Assembly: GCA_019022495.1 (NCBI GenBank)
Contig: JAFEKR010000022.1
Location: forward strand, 868,001 to 932,000
Source: Epichloe hybrida
Lineage: Eukaryota > Ascomycota > Sordariomycetes > Hypocreales > Clavicipitaceae
Direction of reading: 5' to 3'
Length of the DNA: 64,000 bases
Position numbers and translations under genes: made by a program. Shown in pieces: positions 45,323-56,351 of this stretch; the stretch's first letter is position 1; each line of letters begins with the position of its first letter. The notes beneath the pieces were generated by a model that saw only the letters and a list, made by a program, of their open reading frames with translations, had not been told where the DNA came from and ran no database searches.

Positions 45323-48079
45323 ATGGTGCGCTCAACAATCCTTGCATCCTGCCTCGCTGCGGCTTGTGCCGTACTTGGTGCTGGTGCAGTGAAGAATATT
45401 ATTCCGGGACGCTATTTGGTCGAACTCCACGATGGTCACGTACGTTGAGAGTCTTTCCTTGGCAAGCGCAAATCTCGCGCGCGTGTGTGTGTGTTTTTAT
45501 TTATTTATTTATATAACTTCACTGACCGGGGACATCGAGAACACCAGGATGGGGCGTCCTTCATGAAGGCCCTCGACGGGAGAGCAACCAAGCGCATGAA
45601 CTTCGACCACGAGCTCTTCAAAGGCTTGTCTTTGCATTTCAACGACCTGCATAACGAGGAGGAGCAGGCCAAGAAGATTGCTGAAATGCCGTCTGTGAAG
45701 CAGATGTGGCCAGTCACGCGCATTGCAGCTCCCGGTCACGGCAATGTTCGGGCTCTTGGAACGCCAGAAGGCCGCAAGATGGCGGCGCGAGGCAACGAGG
45801 CCGCCGATACTTTCTCGCCTCACGTCATGACGCAGGTGGACAAGCTCCGTGCCAAGGGCTTGACCGGCGATGGCTTCAAGGTTGCCATGATTGACACGGG
45901 CATTGACTACACGCACCCTGCCCTCGGGAACGGATGCTTCGGAAAGCCTCACTGCCTCGTGTCCTTCGGGGCCGACTTGGTTGGCAATGCCTTCACGGGC
46001 GACAACGAGCCCGTGCCCGGCAAGGATCCCAAAGATTGCGGCGGTCACGGAACTCATCTCGCCGGCATTTTGGCCGCGCAGGAAAACCCTCTGGGCTTCA
46101 CCGGAGCCGCGCCCGGCGTGAAGCTCGGCGCGTACCGAATCTTTGGCTGCAGTGGCACCACCACGTCGGACCTCGTCATCTCTGCCTTCAACAAGGCCTT
46201 TGAGGACGGCGCCAACATCATCGTCACCGCCACCTCCACACCCGGTGGCTGGGCCAGTGATGCACAGGCTGTGGTCGTGTCCAGAATCGTCGACAGGGGC
46301 GTTCCTTGCATTGTTGATGCCGGCAACGATGGTAATCAAGGTCTGTTTTACCCGAGCACTCCTGCCATCGCCAAGGGGGCCGTGGCGGTGGCCTCTTACG
46401 AGACCGTGATGACCCCGGTCATATCATACCACTCCAACTACAGCATCGACGGGGGTCCCACGGTCGACTTCAAATTTGCCCCGTGGGAACTCCCGTGGGA
46501 TATTTCGGCCTGGCGCGGCGTCTCGATGCCGTTGTACGCCACGAGTCACGATACCACCATCGCCAACGACGCTTGCGATCCACTCCCAGCCAACACGCCC
46601 GATCTGAGCAAATACATTGTTCTTGTGCGTCGTGGGACGTGTGTTTTTAACGAAAAGGCGCGTAACATCGCGGCGAAGGGTGCCAAGTACGTGCTTTTTT
46701 ACCAAAACGACGACCGCGTGGCCATGGAAGGCCTGCTTGACGGTAAGTCCGGCATCATGGGAGTTGGCATGGTGACGCGCGAAGTTGGCGAATCTTGGGT
46801 CAAGAGACTCAAGGCTCACTCCAGTATCACCCTCGACGTCACCGGCCGTCCCAAGGCCAGGTTCGATGTCTCCTACTACAACGACAAGAAAACCGGCGGA
46901 GCGGTCAGCACCTACACATCGTGGGGTCCAACCAGCGACATGAATGTGAAGCCTCAGATTGGCGCGCCAGGAGGTGGAACCATCTCCACGTGGACCGTCG
47001 CCAAGGGCAGCTATGCCGTCATGTCGGGCACATCCGCATCGGCCCCGTTTGCCGCCGCCGTCGTCGCCCTGGTCGGCCAAGCCCGCGGCACTCTTAACCC
47101 GGAGCTCATCACCGACCTGCTTTCTTCTACTGCCAAGCCGCAGCTCTTCAATAACGGCTCCTTCTTCTTTAGCAAGCTCGCGCCTGTTGCGCAGCAGGGC
47201 GGCGGCCTAGTGCAAGCCTACGATGCTGCGTACACGACCTCGTTGTTGCACCCGTCCGCTCTTTCATTCAACGATACAGACCACCTTGCCACTGTTCTCA
47301 ACTTTACCATTAGCAACAAAGGCAAAAAGGCGGTTACATACAAGATCTCCCAGGTTGCTGCCATGACAATGTACACTCTCACAAAGAACTCCGTGTACCC
47401 CATGGCCTTTCCCAACGAAATCGTCGACGCCCAAGCCACCCTGACTTTCTCCAAGGACAGCCTCACTCTGGGCCCCGGTGACAGCGCCTCCATCAACGTC
47501 CGTCCTAAACCCCCCTGCCATCTTGATGCTAAGCGTCTGCCCGTCTGGTCCGGATACGTCGTCCTCAACGGCAGCGACGGCTCTGCCCTGTCTCTGCCAT
47601 ACCAAGGCCTCACGGGATCTCTTCGTAGGGCAACCGTCCTCTTGCCCGATCAATCCTGGGTCACCTCGAGCGATGACGAAACGAACACCAAATCCCCAAA
47701 GGACTTCAAATTCGTGGTGCCCGCAGTCGGGACGGACCATGATGACGACATCTTGCCCACTGTGTACGCCAACCTGGCCCTCGGTTCCGCCCGAATTCGC
47801 GTGGATGTTGTCCCGATGACAACATCCTCCCCTGAGGCCCCGACGACCGAGTTCATGGGCGTCAAGACTATAGGTCAGCCAGACGGATCGCCTGCCCTCT
47901 GGAATTCGAGGGGAGACTTTGCGTTGTCGTGGGCCGGCAAGCTAGAGTCGGGCCGCTATGCGCCTGCGGGCAAGTACAAGTTTGTGACGAGGGCGTTGAA
48001 GATCTACGGGGATGCAAAGAACGAGAAAGACTGGGATGTGGCTAGCACTGAGTCGTTTTATCTCGAGTACAAGAAGTGA
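45323..48079 (+). CDS. Secreted subtilisin-like protease (S8A, PA domain; PR1C-like)
   Basis: Predicted extracellular serine protease of 882 residues. Exon 45323-45439 encodes a signal peptide (MVRSTILASCLAAACAVLGA) and the start of the propeptide; exon 45548-48079 the rest. The triad is visible: Asp155 in AMIDTGIDYTHP, His206 in GGHGTHLAGI, Ser535 in SGTSASAPFAA; the oxyanion Asn lies in VDAGNDGN. A PA domain is inserted in the catalytic region (ANTPDLSKYIVLVRRGTCVF). After the catalytic domain comes a beta-rich Fn3-like C-terminal region. This layout is that of minor extracellular protease Vpr and of the class-II subtilases called PR1C in insect-pathogenic fungi. The 108-bp intron could instead use an acceptor at 45540 with a donor at 45450; both keep the frame. 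Confidence 0.9.
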
Positions 48080-49033
48080 TGGTTTTGATTGGGTCTTTGG
48101 GAGGTGACTGATTTCCGAGTTGCATGGTTGAGAAGATGGAGCTTCTTCTATTTGTATGCACGGATCAATTCAGCATATTATGCACATGTGGGCGGTCATC
48201 ACCTGAAGTCTCTGACCTTGGTGTTCCCTAATGAAAGGAAGTGCTGTCCAGGATCGTAGATGCCCCTAGAGAGATTAAACTGCTGGGGTGACTGGCTGAC
48301 TGACTACCACATCGCTGAGGCGGTCGAGGGCGTTGAATAGTAATCTAGGAATTTGATTAATAGCCTACTACGCTAATAGGACTGCTGTGATATATCTTGA
48401 TCTTGGGCTTAAACATGACGCCTGCTATTATGTTTGTCGTGCCTGACAAGTTTCCGCCCTGCCGGGAAATGGAATGGGGCGATAAGGGGCGGGTCGGGAC
48501 CGTTGTGGGTCGTGACTGGGAAGGAATGGGAGTCAGATTGATTGGGTGAGGTTCGAATTGAGCTAGCAGGTTTTGCAGACGCGGGGTAGAGGGGGATCGA
48601 GATGTCTGGTGAGTCGTTCCTTCCCAAGATAAGATTGACTTTTGCCAAGTTAGGGACGCGGGATCCACCTGCGTCAGCGAGATGAAAAGAGTGACTAATA
48701 ATGTAAGCACCATCATCATCGTCCGTCCACCACCACTCAACTCGTTTGCCACCCGCACCAGGGCCACCACCCACCCACAATCGACCCACAGACCCACAGA
48801 CCTGCGGCAACCCGTGCAACCCAGAACGTCAACAAACGTTTGTCACGATAGCAGACAGTCCCGTGACGATTGCGAACACCAAGCCGGCAGATATTCTCTG
48901 CTAAAACGACATGCGCTCTTGTTGATCATTATTGCAGTTTACACCCGTGGTTGAAGCGCTGCGTCATCCACTCGTCACCCACTCGTCACCATTCGCTCAC
49001 ACCTTCGGCATCCAGGTAGTCGGGGCCTGAGCG
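48080..49033. other. Intergenic region, nothing recognised
   Basis: No supported gene, TE or structured RNA is seen in this 0.95 kb. CACC/CCAC-rich plus-strand sequence at 48720-48800 may belong to the promoter of the following gene. Confidence 0.5.
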
Positions 49034-52000
49034 ATGGACTCGGTGTCGGAAGCACCATCGTCGACATGTCCTCTTGAACGCTCATTCTCCCAACAAAGCG
49101 CAGCCTCGACTCGATCGCATCGCAGTTCTAGAAGTGCTCGGAGCACTACTGTTCGTGCGCGTCGCAGTCGGCGGCTTCTCAGCCAGCCTCCGAGCAGTTC
49201 GGCTAGTAGCATTGCCGCCAGCGATAAGTCGCTGACCAGCTTCCCAAGCTTCAGCCCCGACCCCCACGACCTTCACGACCCTCATGGTCGCCATTGCGAC
49301 GATGAACGGCTCAAGACGGCCACGCAGGAATCCGAGAACAGTCGCTCCCGAAATCTGAGCAGCAACAGCTTCTCCCTTGTGGACACATTAACGGGCAAGG
49401 GTTCATCTCGAGATGCCCTATTCGAAGATGCGCCTCTGAGACAATCGATACCGGGAGCCCTGCATCAGGCCGACGATGAGCACATTGAACGGCTCATCGC
49501 ACGGCATGGAGCAATCTCTCTTGTGCGACAAATTGCGGAGGACATGGCCCAGCGTGATGTTCAGATTGCTACACTTCGACGACGGGCTGATGAGCGAGAG
49601 CGCGCCCTGAGGAAAATCATCCGTGAATGTGGTCTATCAAACATGGACTTAGAAAACAGGCTCAAGCTGGTGGAAACAGAAATACGCTCCAATGGACGAA
49701 AGCACAGTGAAGGCAACGATGGATTGAGTCATCTGATGAGCGATGCGATGCACGACACCATGGCAACGCATGCTTACGGCGAAACCGAGGGCAAGTTGTC
49801 AAGGCTTCGTGCTAGTAACAAGGACGGGCAGCTTGTAGAGCCCGGCGGCAGGGGCACGCTTCGAGGATGGAAGGACTACATCTGGGGAGGCGGAACCACC
49901 AAGCGATCAGGAAGTTCGAACGGTGTCAATGGCGATAAGATCAAATCGGCAACCGTAGTTCGTTCCCAGTCAAGCTTGGACCGACGGCCCATGTTACAAG
50001 AACATTCGTTCACCCCTCCCGACGAAGTCAAGGCATCTACCTCGAGCCGAGCATCCAGCCTTCACTCAGCAGCCATTTCCGAGCGCAAGTCCTCTGTTTC
50101 ATTGGCCAGTCTTGCCTTGAAACTCGTCGCGGGAGGCACTGTGACACCGCGCGATGCTGAGCCAAGAGGGAGAGCCGCGAGCGCATCCGCTCGTGCAGTT
50201 TCAACCCGGGCTGGTTCTGCGGCAAGTGTTCGAACGGCTCAATCCGCGCGCACTGCGTCCATGGCCGGGAACCCCAAGGCTTTGATGGCCATGCGCCGCA
50301 CTTCGCAGACACCTCTGGCCATGACGATTTCGAAGAGCCAGGTTCAAGACAACTGGGCAAGCATGGCTAGCAGCCCACCAAACCTTGCGAATTCACAACA
50401 AGAAAGCTACGGACCTGTTGAAATGGACGCCATCCTGCCTCCAGAGTCGCAGCCTCCGACCCTGTCACACATATACAACAATAGCAACGCCAGCGGGGAG
50501 TTCCTCACGGATCGATTCGGATTCATCTATGATCAACGACGCAAGAAGAGACAACGAGAAGCGACCCACGTGGCCGACCAGACGGCCAAAGCCGGCCGCA
50601 CTGAATTGCTCACCGATGGCCGCACGCGTGTTTCTCCAAATCTCATGGACCATCTACCTAGCCCCAGAGGTTTTGTTTCGAGCAGCGTAAGACCTGGCAG
50701 CCCAAACGGCCATGAAGAACGCTCCGAAGACGACGCGAAACCCAAACGTTGGCAAGACTACCTGAAGATTGCTACATTCCCCACTGAACTCCTCAGCCAC
50801 ACACCCAGCATGAATGCTTCGGCGTTGGAGGTACTCGAGGGAACTGGAACTGGCAGTGTGACACCTCCTGAGCCCCAGGAGGAGCTCGCATCGGCCAAAA
50901 CCCCCATTGTCACCGCCACACATGTTGGCCTTGTTCCACCTTCGGCGAGCACAACAACTGCAATCGACAACGACACGACGCAGCCATTTGACTCGAACCC
51001 GACGGTGAGCGCCGTGGTCAAGGAAGATGCCGAGGTGGTGAAGCTTCTGCTGAAGCAACTGAGTGAGGTCCATGACTCGTTGCAGCGCGACAAGACGGTC
51101 AAATGGAATGACTTTTTACGAAAAGTGCGAGCTGAGCGACGACGAGAGGGCCAGGCTGCCGCTGCCGCCGCTGCCGCGGTGGCCGAGGCTCGATTCGAAA
51201 CGCCGGCCATGGTAACACCGGAAGCGCGCGTTGCCGACGGCGAGGTTATCGGCATATCGGGATTGGGCAACAAGGGCAAGGTTGGTCGAGCCAAATGGAA
51301 CGAGTTCAAGGCGTTGGTGCTTGGCGGAATACCCGTCGCATACCGGGCCAAGGTCTGGTCGGAATGCTCCGGAGCAAATGCTCTACGAGTCCCAGGGTAC
51401 TATGAGGATCTTGTCGCGCAGAATGGTGACGACGATGACCCGGCCGTGGTGAGCCAGATTCAGATGGACATTCATCGAACCCTGACAGACAACATCTTCT
51501 TTCGCAGGGGTCCCGGGGTGCAGAAGTTGAGTGAATTGCTTCTAGCATACTCGCGTCGAAACAAGGACGTTGGCTACTGCCAAGGCATGAACTTGATTGC
51601 CGCAAACCTCCTACTCATCATGCCATCAGTAGAGGACGCGTTCTGGATCTTGGCGTCGATTATTGAAAGCATTCTACCGCACGGGTACTACGATCGATCA
51701 CTCTTGGCGTCGAGAGCCGACCAGCAAGTTCTGCGACAGTTTGTGTCAACAGCACTCCCGAAGCTCTCGGTCCACTTGGATTCCCTCTCGATTGAGCTCG
51801 AAGCCCTGACGTTCCAGTGGTTTTTGTCCGTATTCACAGACTGTCTGTGCGCAGAGGCTTTGTTCCGATTGTGGGACGTGGTTTTGTGCACCAACGACGG
51901 GAGCACATTCCTCTTTCAAATCGCGCTGGCGCTTTTGAAGCTGAATGAGGGGAACCTACTGCAGTGCGACACGCCAGCAGGGGTGTACACATATATCAAT

Positions 52001-52270
52001 CATCACATGACGGAGCACGCCATCAGCATTGATGGTTTGATCCAAGCCGGCGAAGCACTGAGGCGGGAGGTGCGAAGGGAGGACATCGAGCAGCGGCGAA
52101 ACAAGGCCATGCAGGCAGAAAAGGACCTGGTTGCCGAAAGAGATAGAGCGCGAAAGCAAAGGACAGACGCAACAACGGCTGCCACTGCGGCTGGACGACT
52201 GAGCAACACTGCGGGAGAGGAAGGAGAGGAGGCGCTTACAGCAGCTGAGCCGCGGCCGATGGAGGCATAG
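49034..52270 (+). CDS. TBC-domain Rab GTPase-activating protein
   Basis: Predicted GAP for Rab-type GTPases, acting in membrane traffic. One uninterrupted open frame of 1078 residues. The N-terminal ~700 residues are Ser/Arg-rich and probably disordered, with a short coiled-coil-like stretch (RDVQIATLRRRADERERALR at about 175-200). The TBC domain begins after KWNEFKALVLGGIPVAYRAK. Its two catalytic fingers are present: the arginine in IQMDIHRTL (R815) and the glutamine in YCQGMN (Q850). LTFQWFLSVFTDCLCAEAL, then FRLWDVVL, is the usual C-terminal core, followed by a charged, possibly coiled tail. The start is the first Met after in-frame stops. Which Rab it acts on cannot be told; it resembles fungal TBC proteins of the Gyp family in domain arrangement only. 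Confidence 0.93.
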   Translation: MDSVSEAPSSTCPLERSFSQQSAASTRSHRSSRSARSTTVRARRSRRLLSQPPSSSASSIAASDKSLTSFPSFSPDPHDLHDPHGRHCDDERLKTATQESENSRSRNLSSNSFSLVDTLTGKGSSRDALFEDAPLRQSIPGALHQADDEHIERLIARHGAISLVRQIAEDMAQRDVQIATLRRRADERERALRKIIRECGLSNMDLENRLKLVETEIRSNGRKHSEGNDGLSHLMSDAMHDTMATHAYGETEGKLSRLRASNKDGQLVEPGGRGTLRGWKDYIWGGGTTKRSGSSNGVNGDKIKSATVVRSQSSLDRRPMLQEHSFTPPDEVKASTSSRASSLHSAAISERKSSVSLASLALKLVAGGTVTPRDAEPRGRAASASARAVSTRAGSAASVRTAQSARTASMAGNPKALMAMRRTSQTPLAMTISKSQVQDNWASMASSPPNLANSQQESYGPVEMDAILPPESQPPTLSHIYNNSNASGEFLTDRFGFIYDQRRKKRQREATHVADQTAKAGRTELLTDGRTRVSPNLMDHLPSPRGFVSSSVRPGSPNGHEERSEDDAKPKRWQDYLKIATFPTELLSHTPSMNASALEVLEGTGTGSVTPPEPQEELASAKTPIVTATHVGLVPPSASTTTAIDNDTTQPFDSNPTVSAVVKEDAEVVKLLLKQLSEVHDSLQRDKTVKWNDFLRKVRAERRREGQAAAAAAAAVAEARFETPAMVTPEARVADGEVIGISGLGNKGKVGRAKWNEFKALVLGGIPVAYRAKVWSECSGANALRVPGYYEDLVAQNGDDDDPAVVSQIQMDIHRTLTDNIFFRRGPGVQKLSELLLAYSRRNKDVGYCQGMNLIAANLLLIMPSVEDAFWILASIIESILPHGYYDRSLLASRADQQVLRQFVSTALPKLSVHLDSLSIELEALTFQWFLSVFTDCLCAEALFRLWDVVLCTNDGSTFLFQIALALLKLNEGNLLQCDTPAGVYTYINHHMTEHAISIDGLIQAGEALRREVRREDIEQRRNKAMQAEKDLVAERDRARKQRTDATTAATAAGRLSNTAGEEGEEALTAAEPRPMEA

Positions 52271-52647
52271 ACTAGTGATTACGAGTGATTGAGTGAGTGA
52301 GTGAGCGGGAGCAAATGAGAAGGAGATGTACGGTTGGACACTAGACTTGGCTAGATTTGATACCCATTTTCCCATGTGATTTACCTGGTAACACGTTGTT
52401 TATGGTCCGGTACGACTAACTTGTCTCGCAATCTAATGTACAGTGCGCAAGTCAATTTTCCCAGGGTCTATATCATTTCAACTTGTTCTCAGGTTGAACA
52501 CGGGATGGATCCCCATTTTCCACCAGCTAAATCCGTCCTTCCTTTGCCAGCAGAGCAGATGATGTCTTCTCCACCCCACCCTAGAGACCTTGTCCATACG
52601 ATGGGGCAAACCATTTCATTCCTTGCCCTCGCAGGCCCCCCCCCTTT
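52271..52647. other. Convergent 3' flanks
   Basis: No gene is seen. GAGT repeats follow the TBC gene stop at about 52285-52305. Confidence 0.5.
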
Positions 52648-53544
52648 TCACAATTTCGCCTTGTTCTCCTTGGTCCACTGCTCAAACCACACCTTGCCAA
52701 ACTCCTTCCTCTCCCGCTCCCTCAGTTGATCGTCGTTGAACCTCTCCTCCTCCCTGTCCACGCCTTCCTTCCGCAACTCCCTCAGCAGATCCTTGTGCAG
52801 TTCCGTCTTGATGACGCCGTACACGCCCGCCTTGGGCTTCTCGGCCAACTGTCTCTCGGCAATAAAGGCCAGGCAATCATGCAGCGAAGAGGCCGTGGCA
52901 TCGGCGAGGCCCACCTCGACGGCCTGCTGGCCCGTGAAGCGACGACCCTCGAGAGCCAAGGTCCTGTAGGTCTGGGGCGCGAGGCGGTGGCGGAACATGG
53001 CGGCCATGGGGGGCTTGAGGGGCGCCCCGAAGAGCACCTCGTTTAGGCAGAGGAAGCCTTTCGGGGAGGGGGCGAGGCGGTAGTCGTGGGCTTGGGAGAG
53101 CATGAGGCCGCCGGCGAAGGTGTGCCCGTTGAGGAGGGCGACGGTGGGCATGGGGTATCTGGTTTTCTTTTGTTTTCATTTCTTCTTCTTCTTCTCGTAC
53201 TTGGGTGGGGGGGGGAGAGATTCTTACGTTAAGAACCGAGCCCACATATCGTAGAGTAATTGCCAGAACCCATCCGTGTTGATGGCGTGCTCGAGGTCCA
53301 GGCCGTTGGAATAGAACTTGGGGATGCCGCTTGTTGTGACGACGACGCCGGGCGCGTAGCCGCCGAACTCAATGATGTCGAGGGCCTGGAGGAGGGAGCG
53401 GCAAAAGGCCGTGGTGAGGCGGTTGTCTGGCGGGGAGACGAAGGTGAGGAGGTAGGTTGTTGGTTGGGGCTGGGTGCAGGTGATGGTGCCGCCGGGGTGG
53501 GCGCCGCAAGGGGGGATGGGCACGGTGAAGAGTGGTTGGGACAT
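52648..53544 (-). CDS. Peroxisomal enoyl-CoA hydratase/isomerase family protein
   Basis: Crotonase-fold enzyme, most like peroxisomal delta3,delta2-enoyl-CoA isomerase, which feeds unsaturated fatty acids into beta-oxidation. Exons 53228-53544 and 52648-53158 on the minus strand give 275 residues, the family length. The CoA-binding/oxyanion segments are visible: SGIPKFYSNGLDLEH and LLNGHTFAGGLMLSQAHDYR. FLCLNEVLFGAPLKPPM and GRRFTGQQAVEVGLAD are also typical. The protein ends ENKAKL, so the last three residues AKL form a type-1 peroxisomal targeting signal. The 69-bp intron joins ARFL-T to YPMPTVALLNGH. Isomerase versus hydratase activity cannot be settled by eye. Confidence 0.9.
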
Positions 53545-54000
53545 TGGTCTGGTGGTGGTCGATGAGTTTTTATCAATCGGTCTTTTGTGCGCTTCCAAGG
53601 GACGTTGTGAATAGTTCCGGAAGGGAGGTTTGGTTGAAGAAGTGGGGAAGCCTCGGCGCCTCGGCTTGGGTTCTTGGATTCTTGGAGGGACCCGCCTTTC
53701 CGGCCGATCGGGATATTAGCCCGGGGTCTTGGAGATGCAGAATCATGTACTCCGCAGTGGCTACCTGGACATGGTAACGGACCTCGTCGAAAGAGGTGGT
53801 GCTACATGTACAATCGACGCGACAGTGTTTTTGGATGGACTGCAATTCCTCGCGAAAGAGCTCCTCCGCCAAGGTGTCTGGAGCTTCCTGCCCCCAAGGT
53901 CGATTGCCATCGAACTATTGAGGACCACCGCTTGTTATCAAGGCCTCGGCCGAAGAATTGAATCGATCATACTTGACAAATGACACTTTCCGTGCTTCGC
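53545..54000. other. Intergenic, with an unassigned small open frame
   Basis: A plus-strand frame starting at 53735 (MQNHVLRSGYLDMVTDLVER, 82 codons to 53983) has reasonable composition, but I recognise no domain. It could be a remnant of a longer gene. A T-rich 3' flank is not evident. Confidence 0.3.
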
Positions 54001-54612
54001 TCAGTCATCCGTCTGCTTCTTCCCTTCTCCTCTCTTCTTTTCCTCCTCCTGCTGTTTCTCTGTCTCCTTGTTATAATAAACAACTTGCTCGGTCTCCTCA
54101 GGGTACCACAGCCTTTGGTCGGCGTACATGAGTGCCCAGTCCAAGAATGTCCCGACTCTGAAATCAGCTACACAATATGCATCGCGGAACTTGCGTATAG
54201 CGTTCCCGACCCATGTCACACAGCTCTCTTGAGGGTTCGAGTTCTTTTTTGGCAAGGGAACCTTCTCAAGGAACAGTTTGACATCGTCCCTTGTTTGAGC
54301 GGATGGAACAGTCCCGATGACGATGTACCCTAGAAACTTCCCACTGCGTGAAGGGTCGACGTCTTGTCTGGCATGGAACCACCAGTTTCCATGTGGATTT
54401 TCCTGTCGGAACGTGATTGGATTCATTGCGTTTCTGTCGGTCGCGTCATAAGCATCATAACAGCGGCCTGAAGTTATGATCAAAATTCCCCAGTGATATG
54501 CCTCGTGTTTGTATATTTCGCGTCTGCGCGGGTCGGTTGATATGGGGTCGCGACGGTACAAAGCCACCGCGATTTCCATGTTGGAGCTCGAGGAGCCTGA
54601 GCTTGAGGACAT
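54001..54612 (-). CDS. Unrecognised protein, 203 aa
   Basis: The open frame extends upstream to a Met at 54729 (242 residues), but the Met at 54612 (MSSSSGSSSSNMEIAVALYR) is followed by the apparent start of the folded part, so I prefer it. The body includes YKHEAYHWGILIITSGRCYD and GNWWFHARQDVDPSRSGKFL. Later come PQESCVTWVGNAIRKF and FLDWALMYADQRLWYP, then a Glu/Lys-rich tail. Trp/His-rich motifs such as EAYHWGI and WW suggest a compact alpha/beta fold. I know no function. It lies head-to-head with the APH-like kinase gene, 790 bp apart. Confidence 0.7.
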   Translation of the reverse strand: MSSSSGSSSSNMEIAVALYRRDPISTDPRRREIYKHEAYHWGILIITSGRCYDAYDATDRNAMNPITFRQENPHGNWWFHARQDVDPSRSGKFLGYIVIGTVPSAQTRDDVKLFLEKVPLPKKNSNPQESCVTWVGNAIRKFRDAYCVADFRVGTFLDWALMYADQRLWYPEETEQVVYYNKETEKQQEEEKKRGEGKKQTDD

Positions 54613-55403
54613 TGCGAGCGAGAAGATGATGCTGAAACCGGTCCTCGTTAGCGAGAAGGCGGTATTTAGATATCGGTTACATACGAGTTGACGGGTTCTA
54701 TATTCTATAGTCTTGAAGCAGAGCTTCATCAGCGAGAAGATGCCTTTGTGTTACAAGCTGTTTTCTCCAGTATCTGTTATGGAGGTAAATAGAGGCGAAG
54801 CCGAACCGTGGCACGGGTCGCTAAGTATCGTATTTAGAGCGTTTTCGGTATAGTTGACCGCAGAGTGACTGATCCCTTGCGGAAATCAGCATGTATCGGT
54901 GGAGTATGCACGGCTTGACTTGACTTGAGTTGAGTTCCTATTGGTTTCGGCTATTAGCGGCTATACCGAACGCCGAAGCAATTCAGGAAATCCCAGACTG
55001 CACAGTGGTCGACCAAACAATAGCAGCTCCAACAGCAGCAGAGCAGACAGCGGCAGTCCAGGCGTCGGTGAACCGCATAGAAACAAGCCGGGGTGTCAAG
55101 GAATCGTGGGAAAGAGTGCCTGCATCAACGCTGGCACCAGAAATCCCAGGCTTCCATCAGAGGTGAGGTGTCTGGTACGGGACTCAGCCTCGTGGGAGCG
55201 TCAAAGGAGCGTCAAGACTCCGCATCAGTATCGAAAGCGATGGGCCTACCTCAAGATAATTCCATGTACATACATAGTTTGTATGTGGACGGGGTCATGA
55301 ATTAGTCATGAGGGTGGGGCCCACGTGTGCCGCCCTCTTCCATCCCACCACCCTCTCTTTTCCTCCGTCTCTGCCTCTAATCATCCTCACTCATTTCGGA
55401 TCG
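54613..55403. other. Divergent intergenic region
   Basis: Between the unknown gene and the kinase-like gene. Several GCAG-type runs (55020-55060) and a GTACATACATAG motif are present, but no supported gene. Confidence 0.4.
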
Positions 55404-56351
55404 ATGGGTCAATCCATTGGAACCTTGTTTCCACTGCAGTTCCGGCTTTGGCTGGGCAGACAACTCTACAAACCCCTCACTTCCGGCGTAGTGAGCGTGG
55501 TGAGAGTCAGTCAACACCGCGTCATCAAAGGACCATGTGGTCCTCCCGAGGTCGAGGCCATGCGGTACATCGCCAAGAATACAGCTATTCCCGTACCTAA
55601 AGTCTACGCAGTCCACACTACTCGGGCTCAGGAAATATATATCGAGATGGAATATATCACGGGCGAAGATCTGGATACCGCTTGGAGGACAGAGGGTCGC
55701 CTCTCGCAAGACCAGAAGAAGACCATTTTTTCGGATATAAAGGAGTCCGTTTCTATTCTCCGCCAACTCCAACCCCCAGCAGAGCATCTCGTCGCCTCTG
55801 CTCTTCAAAATCCCGCCTATGACTGTCGGATTGGTGCTCGCTTCTTTGGCCCTTTTAATCATGATGAATTCCATTCTTTAACACGAGGTCACCTACGTGT
55901 GGAAGATATCGCGATGGTTTTTGGTGAGGAAGTTGAAAAGGTGCATACTACGTCCTATCGAACATGTTTCACACATGGGGATCTGGTCCCAAGAAACATT
56001 ATTGTGAGGAATGGACGCGTTGCCGCAATTATCGACTGGGGTTTTGCAGGATGGTACCCGGAGTACTGGGAGTTCACCAAGGGGCACTATGACTTCTTCC
56101 CAAAAGAAGATTGGCTTAAACATTTTCGCCAAGCTGTGCCTCTTTATGATACGGAGCTAATTGCAGAGCGAATTCTCTGGGAAAAGCTCCCCGACCCGGG
56201 CACACCTGCTACTTTACATAAAGATGGAGTTGTTCTTGAAACGCCAGGCTCGAAGCCTTCAGCAATGTGGCAAGATGCGAGGGCAGGTCGTCAAATAGAG
56301 GATCTCTGGTCTGTCGCATTGTCTTCAAGGCGTCACAAAAGCGGGACATGA
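55404..56351 (+). CDS. Aminoglycoside phosphotransferase (APH)-family kinase-like protein
   Basis: Protein of the APH/choline-kinase-like fold, 315 residues, single exon; fungal genomes hold many such genes with unknown small-molecule substrates. Visible motifs: VIKGPCGPPEVEAMRYIAKN (ATP-site lysine and helix C), IYIEMEYITGEDLDTAW (hinge), the catalytic loop FTHGDLVPRNIIV (Brenner motif HxDxxxxN) and IIDWGFAGWYPEYWE (metal-binding Asp). The catalytic Asp and Asn are present, so it is likely active. I chose Met at 55404 (MGQSIGTLF); an upstream in-frame Met at 55308 would add 32 leader-like residues. The name does not imply antibiotic resistance. Confidence 0.88.
   Translation: MGQSIGTLFPLQFRLWLGRQLYKPLTSGVVSVVRVSQHRVIKGPCGPPEVEAMRYIAKNTAIPVPKVYAVHTTRAQEIYIEMEYITGEDLDTAWRTEGRLSQDQKKTIFSDIKESVSILRQLQPPAEHLVASALQNPAYDCRIGARFFGPFNHDEFHSLTRGHLRVEDIAMVFGEEVEKVHTTSYRTCFTHGDLVPRNIIVRNGRVAAIIDWGFAGWYPEYWEFTKGHYDFFPKEDWLKHFRQAVPLYDTELIAERILWEKLPDPGTPATLHKDGVVLETPGSKPSAMWQDARAGRQIEDLWSVALSSRRHKSGT

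Noticed and set aside
46424..47080. 218-codon minus-strand open frame
   Set aside because: It is antisense to the subtilase catalytic region.
55404..56351. Antibiotic resistance gene
   Set aside because: The APH fold is widespread in fungi with unknown substrates; the motif alone does not show resistance.
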